Positions 56,304 through 64,000 of a stretch of DNA of 64,000 bases are shown here, one piece after another. The stretch lies in contig CM036243.1 in NCBI GenBank assembly GCA_020698575.1, positions 31,808,903-31,872,902 of the forward strand. Direction: 5' to 3'. A program made the position numbers and the translations under genes. This DNA is from Bostrychus sinensis. Lineage: Eukaryota; Chordata; Actinopteri; Gobiiformes; Eleotridae. The notes beneath the pieces are model-generated. The model worked only from the letters and a program-made list of their open reading frames with translations, was not told the origin of the DNA and searched no databases. Within the stretch, counting starts at the first letter, position 1. Every line of letters begins with the position of its first letter.

Positions 56304-56345
56304 AAAACTTGAGATTTTGAGTTGGCCCCAAAACTCAAAGTGGGT
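56080..56345. repeat. partial copy of the TTGAAAACTTGAG foldback family with (TA)n expansion
   Basis: CACAATGGATAGTCAGTTGGC, ATAAAATTTAAAGTTTATAG, then (TA)n at 56236-56294, then GTTGTTGAAAACTTGAGA and GAGTTGGCCCCAAAACTC. Matches the right arm of 54735-55200. Confidence 0.7.
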
Positions 56346-56559
56346 TTTGTGGAAATACAACTACTATTCATTTTTTTTTATTCATTTTTTTTTTTAGTCA
56401 TAGTTATGTTTTTGTGCGTTTTTGGGTAACTTTAACCATTTACAACAGGCAGCAATCATCTATTTCTGTCTGTTGTGTTGCATTTTGTAGTTCTTTATCA
56501 GGAACTATTGAACGTAGATAAAAACATTTTACATTAGGGTCATTTCAGAAATCCTTTGA

Positions 56560-56900
56560 AACATTAATACCAAGAAAGGAAACATAATTTGTAAAATTTT
56601 GCTTCATCTTTGATCAGCAAATGAATGGGAAAATTATAAAACAAAAAAAAAAAGCTTTTGTTAATTAATGGTACAACAAGAGATAACGAGAGCTGCCGTT
56701 CAATTAAAAGTTGTATTAATTTTAAATGAGCTTCAATTAGGGCAGCGAAGAAAAGCAAGGCGTAAAGATGATTGAGTAATTATGACTTTTTAATTTCTCA
56801 AATATTGACTTGGTGCTAATTGGCAGCGAAGAACAATGGATGCATCTACAGCCGACGACGAGGGGAAAGTCAAACGGGTTCAGACGACTTTTATTATTAA
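56560..56900. promoter_or_regulatory. candidate conserved non-coding element between tenm3 exons
   Basis: High-complexity block with many homeodomain cores: TTGTTAATTAATGG, CGTTCAATTAAAAG, GAGCTTCAATTAGGGCAGCG, TTGAGTAATTATGAC and GGTGCTAATTGGCAGCG. The word AGGGCAGCGAAGAA recurs as TTGGCAGCGAAGAA. It resembles enhancers of neural developmental genes. Inference from texture and motifs only. Confidence 0.35.
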
Positions 56901-57038
56901 CAGTTAGGGCAGGGCGTCCTAAATACTTCAAGTGAGTAAAAGTAATACGAAACATAAGCTTTCATTTGTGCTTTGAGAAAAAAAAAATGTGTAGACTTTT
57001 TTTTTGCTAAGGCACTGAGAAACTCTCTAAACAACAAC

Positions 57039-57044
<6 letters not shown>

Positions 57045-57075
<31 letters not shown>

Positions 57076-57090
57076 GTAGTAGTAGTAGTA
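57045..57090. repeat. (AAT)n/(GTA)n microsatellite
   Basis: AAT trinucleotides followed by GTAGTAGTAGTA. Confidence 0.9.
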
Positions 57091-57174
57091 GCAGAAGTAG
57101 CTCTTTAAGTAAAATGTACACTCTTCATAGTATTATTATGAAGTAGTTTTCCAGTACTTTTCCCCTGCTGCATG

Positions 57175-57440
57175 TCACACTGTGCCAGAGTGCAACTGCT
57201 CTGGGGCCCAGAAGGTTTAGGGGCCCGTGAGAGTGGCCCTTGTCCAGGTCAAATCATGTCTGAGTTTAAAATATTTATTGTAACTCCAATTGAATTTATC
57301 AGCTCATTACATTTGACATGCGGTTAATTATTTATAAATACATAAATAAAAGCACAAATCGTATAACATTAGGGCCCATTTTTAAAACCTGCACTGGGGC
57401 CCCTAAATACCAAGTTACGGCCCCCTGAACCTGCGTCTGG
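57175..57440. mobile_element. probable non-autonomous DNA element with GGGGCCC-rich ends
   Basis: The left part (CTGCTCTGGGGCCCAGAAGG; AGGGGCCCGTGAGAG) and right part (ACTGGGGCCCCTAAATACC; GGCCCCCTGAACC) are GC-rich ends around an AT-rich middle. This is a common layout for teleost MITEs. No target duplication could be fixed. Confidence 0.4.
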
Positions 57441-58049
57441 ATGCTTTTGGACAGCCTGAGTTCATCTTTTAGAGTCAAAAACAAGCAGCATAAGCCAAAT
57501 CTCACAATGCTCTCAAAAACTCCAATTTAAAGAGTTTTTTTGTGTTTTGTTTTTTGGGAGGTGACCTTTTACAAAGCATGGAAAAATGTCTCACTCTACA
57601 AAGATCCAGTTTGCCAGACACTTCACTTTCAAACCCGCACTGACAGCACTCAGTCTCATGAGAAAACACATTTTGCCAAGTCAACACAACTCCCCATACA
57701 TCTGAGATATACAATATACTGTATATAAAGATAATACAAAGTCCCGTGTGAGTTTGCAGCTGTGCAGTTGCAGTATTTGCACATTATGAAAAGTTACACA
57801 GGGTGGCTGGTCCTATGTGAAACCATTGCTTCTCCACCTTGCTGCTAAATGTGGGTGTCACTATATTAATGATGAAAGGTGGCAGACATTTGGCAAATTG
57901 GCAAAACTTTTATTTCTGTAAGAATTTGTTGTTAACGGTTGCCTAATCTGCATTTTTTTTAGCTTTTAACCATCTTATATAATGTTATTTCCACTTCAAA
58001 AATATACCTGGAGTAGTATTGTGTTTCATTTACACGTTTAAGTAATCCT

Positions 58050-58412
58050 GTAGGCTGAGGCTGTCCCCTTCTAAAGCTCTGAAAACGCTCGGTCTCATGA
58101 CTCTATGTGAAACCAGGACAAGTGCTCCTGCGTGTTTTTAAAGCTCATACACCGTCACCAGACTCGTTTTTTATCATTTCAGCGCTAAAATTGTGCTCAT
58201 TCAGCTCATTTATCTATCTGTTAGCATCATGTTGCTAATAGCTAGGGTAATAATAATGTCCATTCCCCACTGTTGCAAGCAGGGGGCGACAAACACCTAA
58301 TCCAAGTTCAATATCAGTTCCTAAAAATAAGATGTTTTCCATACATCATTTTAAGTTATAAAATATGAAATACCAATGCAAAGGTGTCCAAAACTATTTC
58401 AAAAAGCCTGAT
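58050..58412 (-). repeat. interspersed repeat family with CTCF-like motif, copy 3 (reverse)
   Basis: Reverse complement of 1321-1675 and 16014-16395: AGTGCTCCTGCGTG, CTGTTAGCATCATGTTGC, GCAAGCAGGGGGCGAC and AACTATTTCAAAAAGCC. The CTCF-like core CAAGCAGGGGGCG is at 58276-58288. It lies about 260 bp downstream of the 71-nt tenm3 exon's donor in transcription direction. Confidence 0.7.
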
Positions 58413-58676
58413 GTTAAAGTCTGTTTAAACATATAAAAATGGTTTATTTAAATGCAAAAAAATAACAAAAAACAATTACAAAAAAATATTAAATTATAAA
58501 ATTATTACAAAATTAAATACTTAAAATTGATAATTAAAACACATAATCTAACAATTTCAATTCTAACTCATATCTTTATACAAAAAATGATTATTGATTA
58601 TTTAATGTTGCAGGACAAGGTGTGAAGGCAGCTTTACAAAAAATATTTTCATTTTGTTTTTTGTTCTTGCGCTCAC

Positions 58677-58747
58677 CTTGCCTGGTGTAGTCATCCTGGT
58701 CGTGGCGCACCATGTCCTTGTGTCCCTTGGTCGTCCCGTACAGTAAC
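58677..58747 (-). CDS. tenm3: teneurin-3 coding exon, cytoplasmic N-terminal domain (second visible exon)
   Basis: A 71-nt exon. Its first base completes an Arg codon (AG|G) from the upstream exon. It then encodes LLYGTTKGHKDMVRHDQDD followed by YTRQ, and its last base G begins the Gly codon finished by the next exon. The block RLLYG...KD-V....D-.TRQG matches teneurin-3. The family protein usually has NRVKDLVHREADE between LLYG and the TRQ-like end, so this copy is about two residues longer and diverged. The acceptor is TTTGGCAG and the donor CAAG|GTGAGC. It enters in phase 2 and leaves in phase 1, so skipping it alone would shift the frame. The reading frame ends soon after either splice site, which supports the boundaries. 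Confidence 0.9.
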
Positions 58748-60309
58748 CTGCCAAACAAGCACCAAGGACAACCATCAGCCATCAGTCCATTAAGACGTGG
58801 CTTTCATACAAACAACCGTTCATTCTGACACACTTTAGAAGACAGGATAAAATGTCTGAAATAAAACAACATTATAGACTTCCTTCAAGCAGGAACATGT
58901 TAGGAAATAAAGTGCAATTACATGAATAATGCACTTTTTCTATTTTAAGTTGAGTTATAGATTGAATGGAATGTATGTTCAGCTGGGACTTGATCAGAAT
59001 AACACAATCTTATAACGCAATTCATTGTTGGACAATTGCTTCATGTATACAGTTTAGTCGAGCTAATGTCGGGCAAAGCGCTCAGAGCATGTTCCCAAGA
59101 GGAAAAAGTAGCACAAAGTAAATAATAATAATAATGCATCAGTCTCATATAGCACTTTTCTACAGACTCAAAGTTGCTTTACAATGTGGTGCATTATTCC
59201 TTCTTTCCTCAGACACACTCTGTGGGGGTGAGTTACTTTTGTAGCCACAGCTGCCCTGGGGCAGACTGACGGAAGCACGGCTGCCATTTTACGTCTATGG
59301 CTCTCCCGACCACCAATGCAGTTTAATTCAGTTTCATTTATACAGCCCAGTATCACAACAACAGCTGCCTCAAAGGGCTTTACAAACAGTTGGTCACGCA
59401 ATCAAACATAAACACACAATCAAACAATAACTAAACTGAAATAAATGGTCCCAAGACTAGGGATAGGAATTAATAAGATTTTATCAATGTCAATTCAGCA
59501 AATCAGTCTCCTTATAAATCCTGATAAATCTGTGAAAAAAAAATAAAATTGTGGCCATAGAGTTTTTAATGATAAGAGGGATCGTTAATGGCAGAGGGAT
59601 ACAATTCCAGTGGAGTGGAAAAATTACATCCCCTGCCCTTAGACCCTCCTTCTCTTAAGGAAAAACTCCTAAAAAAACAGCTGTGGGGAAAAAAAAGAAG
59701 AAGCCTTATAGAGACCACATTGAAGGAGAGGCTAAAAATGTTACTGTAAACTGTTAAATAAAGTCCATGAGTACCAGCAAACACAATAAACACACAAACA
59801 CATTCAGGCAAAGTGGGTGAGGAGTTTTGCCCAAAGACACAACAACAGTATGCAATGTAAGTAGTAGGGATCAAACTGCCAACCTTTGGGTTTGTGGGCG
59901 ATCATCAAAGTAACACAAATAGATAAAAAACATGAAGACTAATGTTTAGAGAAACACAATATTTTAGTCCGGCAAAGAAACATATTTTGGTTCACTCTGC
60001 CTCTGCCTAAGCTGTCACTGGCTATAATGGCTTACAATGTAAATATAAAAGGAAAAGTCTACAGGACGTCCTGTTCAAAATCACCGTTGTCATATTGGGA
60101 ATAAGTTTTATTGACTTTATAACAAGAAAAACATGTCTAAATATGCATTTAAGTCTTTTTTGCACAAAGACTAAATGGTGATAAGCAGAGCACTGGGGAC
60201 AAAGTAGTTTCTTCCTGTTCATAAAACCTCAGACAATGGCAGAAGACCAGTTAGATGTCTTAACTGAGCTATGAGAGCGTGTCTGTGTGTGTGTAAAACT
60301 CATTCTAAC
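58748..60309 (-). other. tenm3 intron between first and second visible exons; repeat-rich
   Basis: A 1.56-kb phase-2 intron. 59140-59300 is the GGGGCAGACTG dispersed repeat (copy 3). 59318-59715 is the CAGTATCACAACAACAG repeat (copy 2), broken at about 59455-59625 by inserted AT-rich sequence. 59810-59895 is a SINE-type fragment (GGTGAGGAGTTTTGCCCAA; GGGATCAAACTGCC). The rest shows nothing recognisable. Confidence 0.85.
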
Positions 60310-60430
60310 CTGGTCTGGTCCTGGTGCTGGTCGAAGGCCTTGAGCGTCTCACTGGAGGAGTAGGACTTCTGAGTGGGGACTCGGAGCCCCTGGGAGCCGA
60401 TGCCGCAGTCCTCGCTGTCCCCTGATGAAC
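60310..60430 (-). CDS. tenm3: teneurin-3 coding exon, cytoplasmic N-terminal domain (first visible exon)
   Basis: A 121-nt exon. The first two bases (GT) complete a codon begun upstream, most likely Ser. It then encodes SSGDSEDCGIGSQGL, followed by RVPTQKSYSSSETLKAFD and QHQDQT, and ends on AG of an Arg codon. The RVPTQKSYSSSETLKA block is one of the most conserved parts of teneurin-2 and -3 N-termini, and the following FD favours teneurin-3. Between the conserved acidic SxDSEDC and RVPTQ this protein has an extra GIGSQGL not present in the mammalian proteins I recall. The acceptor is TGTGTCTCAG after a pyrimidine-rich tract, and the donor is CCAG|GTTAGA. The initiator exon (MDVKER-like start in the family) is not within 60431-64000 as far as I can see. 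Confidence 0.92.
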
Positions 60431-60599
60431 CTGAGACACAGAGACAGAGACAAACAGGACAAAAACACGACTTAGTCAGAGAGGCCACACAAATACTCGT
60501 GAGTCATCCCCTCCCACCTCTCAGACGGAGGCTTGAATGAAATGTACACTTTGTTACTCATTTGCATTACAAACAGATAAGACTCAATATTATAATGTG

Positions 60600-60720
60600 G
60601 TTTTCATACTGTGGGACGGGGAACACTGGTGGTACACGGGCGTCTTCTGGTTCTGATTTAGTTTAATTCAAGCTGTGGATGTGGATTAGACCACTTTCTA
60701 GTCCTGGTTTAGTCCTGGTC
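60600..60720. repeat. hAT-like terminus plus short GGTTTAGTCC array
   Basis: TTTTCATACTGTGGGACGGGG and CACTGGTGGTACACGGGCG resemble hAT family sub-termini. TAGTCCTGGTTTAGTCCTGG follows at 60699-60718. Confidence 0.5.
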
Positions 60721-60889
60721 ATCTTCTTTACTTCTACTTTTTTTTTTTTTTTCTCGGGAGCGGTCACAGAAAACATGGTGAGAAAATCCACAGTAACACA
60801 GGAAGGGCATGCAGACTCTCTTTATTTATTGTTATTAAATAAAAGTGCACATGTGTTTACTTGCTTTTCTTCGTGCCTTTAATTTTATT

Positions 60890-61340
60890 TTCTGACCCAA
60901 CTATTCCTAAATGTGCCCAGGACACTACAAATGAACCAAACTTGGTCCGGATAGAGATCTGAAAGGACAAGATCCCGGATACAAGCAGCTGAAATGAGTT
61001 TCTGTTCCGGATGCCTCCCTGGGAAGGTTTTCCGGGCATGTCCCACCAGGAGGATGAGCCAAGCAGCCTCCACAGTTGCTCCTGATGACCTGCAGGGGGC
61101 TTCGACAGCAGGATCTCACAAGCTTTCGGTGACCGTCGCAACCCCTCATCTCGAACTTGACTTGGGCCTTTTTCCGTGATGTAATCAAGGCAAGGCAAGG
61201 TATTTGGGCTTTGAGAAACACCCTATGTCTCTGGGCTGGCCTGGGAACGCCTCGGGATTTGTCCAGTAGAGCTAGAGGAAGTGTCTGTGGAGAGGAAAGT
61301 CTGGGCATCTCTGCTTAGTCTGAGTAAACGAAAGATGGAT
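60890..61340 (-). mobile_element. non-LTR retroelement-like repeat with GATG tail
   Basis: On the minus strand: GGACAAATCCCGAGGCGTTC, CCTCCTGGTGGGACATGCCC, CAGCTGCTTGTATCCGGGATC. On the plus strand it ends GATGGATGGATGG. This is a very common teleost repeat, often seen in LINE-derived sequence. Long ORFs on the minus strand through it are shared by many copies and are not a host gene. Confidence 0.55.
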
Positions 61341-62004
61341 GGATGGCTAGAGAGCACTTTTACACCTGACAATATGGTTCAAATTAAAAAGAGCAAGTGT
61401 GAAGTCCATTCATAGTCAAACACTTCCAAAGACATGAGGTCAGTGATCCTCATAAAAATAACAGAACAAAGCAAGGCCTTATAGTAGTTGTTCATTTTAC
61501 AGCAGCCATCTCATCTCCCACAGCACACAAAAAAGGCATCCATCCACAAAACCTAAAAGAGACCCTAAATGACATTCGACCTTTGACCTCTGCGTGCCTC
61601 CTAATGGAGTCTTTAAAAAGAATTATCTGTGCGGAGACGCTCACTGCCCCCTGATCAGCACCAGATGTGAAGTCCCGAGGGGCAGACTTACACAAAACCG
61701 CAAATGGATGGTCAGGGCAGCGGATCTCAAAATCGTTCAAAAGGTCAGAAAAACAGAGTTAAACAGAAATTGTAAAGCCAGTAACTTGTTGGTGGAATAG
61801 TCAGGACCCACTCTTTGGATTTCTTTGTGTTTCTCTGAGGTCTTGAGGTAAAAGCAACCCCAAATGAACAATATTTCAAATCCATCATATTTGATTTAAC
61901 AGAAATGAATGTAGAAATAAGTATGTAGTAATGAGCGCACCTTGCCATTACCACTGATTTAAAGAAATCGAATGGTTTTAGTTACTGGATCAAGAGTTGT
62001 TAGC

Positions 62005-62170
62005 GGGTACTAGTGCCTCACTAAGCTATGGGCCTTTGGCGGGGTACACCCTGGACAGTGGTTAGTTAGTCCCAGGGCTGACACCGAAATACAGACAGGC
62101 GACTTTTCACTCTCACATTCATTCACTAGGGGTAATTTAGAGTCACAAATTCACCTAACGCATGGGTGCC
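62005..62170 (+). repeat. L2-like non-LTR retrotransposon tail
   Basis: CTATGGGCCTTTGGCGGGGTA, CACCCTGGACAGTGG, CACTCTCACATTCATTCACTA and AATTTAGAGTCACAAATTCAC. Same family as 27265 and 40265. Confidence 0.7.
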
Positions 62171-64000
62171 AGAAAGAATCTGCTGTAACTCAGGTCATGC
62201 AGTCCAGACAGACACATTTTTACTTTTGAGTTTGCTGCGTACAGTTTTCTGTGCAATGTAAGTAATGTAAGCCACGGCTATAGACCCTTATCACACAGCA
62301 TCATCTGATCACGTGATTTCCACGGAGCAGCCATGTTGGATGGCAAAAGCCGTTGTCACGGCCTGATTTGGATCAGTCCTGCTGTCAGTTAGCTTAACAA
62401 ATTAAATTCGTTTTACTCATCAAAAATAGTTTGTGTCCTATATCTGTGATAGCATCTACCAGCTGTCTTTTGAGGTAAAAAGGTTAACGTTGCACTGTTT
62501 GACAAAGTTTATTCTTTAAAAAAAGTCACATAAAAGATCGCTCCTGCTGTAATCGTCAAATAAAGTAAAAACTGATCTGAGGTCAGTTCTTACTGTGTGC
62601 TCAGGTTTATTAGCAGAGTAAACACGTTTTCACAGAAATTTAGCAAACTGGAGAGAAAAAGAAAATGCAATGTTCAGGACAGCTTGGTATTTGTTCATTT
62701 CTGCGTGAGGATATGGCGATTACAGGATTATTTTCACAACATGGAATACTTTGATGGAAATACATCTCAATATTTACTAATTGAGCGTTACTAATCCTGG
62801 ATTGGACTGGTTTTGGACAGAACCAGTGTTCAAAGGTAAAAAGTCAGTTTTTTCAGTTTGGGCACTGAGGAATCGTCATTAATTACATATATGTCCTATT
62901 TTAAGCATAAAGTTAACTTAATTCCCATTTTGTACAGAACATAAACTTTCTAATGATGTATATCATGCCTGTATTGACAAAATAATAACCGTGCAAATTA
63001 TGTTTTCGCGGAGTTTCTTTCTGAATCTGGTCACCGCTAGCTTGAATGAAGTTAAACACATGTAAATCCTAATTCTCCACATCTCAGCAAATTTGCCACT
63101 TTTTAAGGCCTTAAATTTTGATTTATAATTTTAGACTTGTAAACCTCCGCGGAAACCCTACTTTATTGAAGTATTTATATTGCCTTTTCACTAATCTGCG
63201 TCTCTCCTCTGCCTACTCACGTGGACAACAGTTGTTTAGGGCACTTTCCATACTAAAGCTCTGTCACCATCCTGACACTAAATATTTTTATGCCTCTAAG
63301 GAGCTCTCTGCCTCTTGTAAGCTTTTAATTGTGCCCCTCTAAAGTGAGATTGTCGATTGATTGACTAAATAATTGTAAACGTTGTGGTATTCCAAAGCGG
63401 ATTGTGTGTTGAAGGCTGGTAACCCGTAATTTTGACAGATCATATGGGTCTTAAGCATCGACAAGTGAACATTTCTCTAAATATCGCTGTCTGACCTGAC
63501 CACTTAACGTTAAGTATTGAACCGGTGTAGAAAGTGGTAAATATGAACTCAATTTCTATGCATGATCACTAATCGCTAGCCAGCTACACCGGCTTTTTGC
63601 CATCCAAAATGGCAGCGCCAACAAACCAAGTCACGTGACTGAGAACGGTCTATAAAGTTCCTGTCGTTCTACTTGTCACCAGCTGGACAAAACAAGCCAC
63701 TGTTTGCAGAAGAGAAATTCAGAAGAAGAAATAACTGGTGCAAGGTTTGGTTCAGTTAGAAGAACTCTCCACTCATTGATGTACAATGTCCAATCTACAC
63801 ATTAAAGGGGGTTATTTCACAAAAATGAGTCAACTTGAATCTATAGATTTCTATTTCAAATATGAACTTCACACTCTGACTCAGATAGCTCCACTTCAGT
63901 CGCATCTACCAGCGCCACATGTTCCAGTCTTATACTTAACTACACTGCCTGACCAAAAAACAACAACAACAAAAAAAACACCGAGCTTTAACTAAGCAAA

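Larger units (their letters stand above)
54006..58676 (-). other. tenm3 intron between second and third visible exons
   Basis: A 4.67-kb phase-1 intron with GTGAGC donor and CCCAG acceptor on the minus strand. It holds a MITE, two foldback-family copies, microsatellites, a candidate conserved block and one CTCF-motif repeat, annotated separately. 55410-56040 and 57440-58040 show nothing recognisable. Confidence 0.9.
60431..64000 (-). other. tenm3 intron upstream of the first visible exon, partial
   Basis: At least 3.57 kb, phase 1. Recognised content is a hAT-like end and a short TTTAGTCCTGG array at 60600-60720, the 60890-61340 retroelement remnant and the 62005-62170 L2-like tail. 61350-62000 and 62170-64000 are otherwise unrecognised. 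No exon with a teneurin start was found on the minus strand. Confidence 0.75.

Noticed and set aside
60857..61308. Minus-strand ORFs of 113 and 127 codons upstream of the tenm3 exons as a possible 5' exon
   Set aside because: The sequence is a known-type dispersed teleost repeat and bears no resemblance to a teneurin start.
61381..61420. Minus-strand ATGGACTTC as a possible tenm3 start (family starts MDVKE)
   Set aside because: After MD the residues do not match the family and no donor in the right phase follows.

Overview
This window looks like nuclear DNA from a teleost fish. It is AT-rich, gene-poor and packed with interspersed repeats, microsatellites and non-autonomous DNA transposons. 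The only protein-coding sequence I can support is three exons on the minus strand. Spliced together, they encode about 160 residues of the N-terminal cytoplasmic domain of a teneurin, best matching teneurin-3 (tenm3). In transcription order they are 60430-60310, 58747-58677 and 54005-53718. All three have AG/GT splice borders and compatible phases, and together they read through the conserved blocks RVPTQKSYSSSETLKAFD, TRQ-GQ-F-LRQLG-CEP, RRGLAFC-EMGLPHRG, MSPE-AMRLWGRG and SGRSSCLSSRSNS. The initiator exon lies beyond 64000 and the next downstream exon lies below position 1.

Layout: 60431-64000 is upstream intron. 58748-60309 and 54006-58676 are short introns. 1-53717 is the 5' part-to-end of one very large intron, at least 53.7 kb. 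That intron holds: (a) teleost transposons, several with visible inverted repeats and 8-bp hAT-type target duplications, some nested two or three deep; (b) tandem arrays, namely a clean 114-bp satellite at 48351-49248, 63-bp and 88-bp higher-order minisatellites built on a GGTTTAGTCCTG motif, and two arrays made from a tandemly amplified MITE; (c) two long (GAA)n-like polypurine tracts; (d) a CpG-rich promoter-like island at about 6880-7620 with a strong splice donor on the plus strand; (e) several high-complexity, homeodomain-site-rich blocks that look like conserved non-coding enhancers.

The observations I rate highest are: a decayed tandem repeat next to the third exon whose units resemble the end of that exon plus its 5' splice site, with the GT lost in every copy; a dispersed repeat family carrying CTCF-like motifs at three places; the intronic CpG island that may drive an antisense or nested transcript; and the phase structure of the exons, which allows in-frame skipping. 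I found no tRNA, rRNA, CRISPR, prokaryotic operon or intact transposase gene. All remaining open reading frames are short and fall in repeats or low-complexity DNA. Family names for repeats come from recalled teleost consensus features and visible termini, not from a database search.
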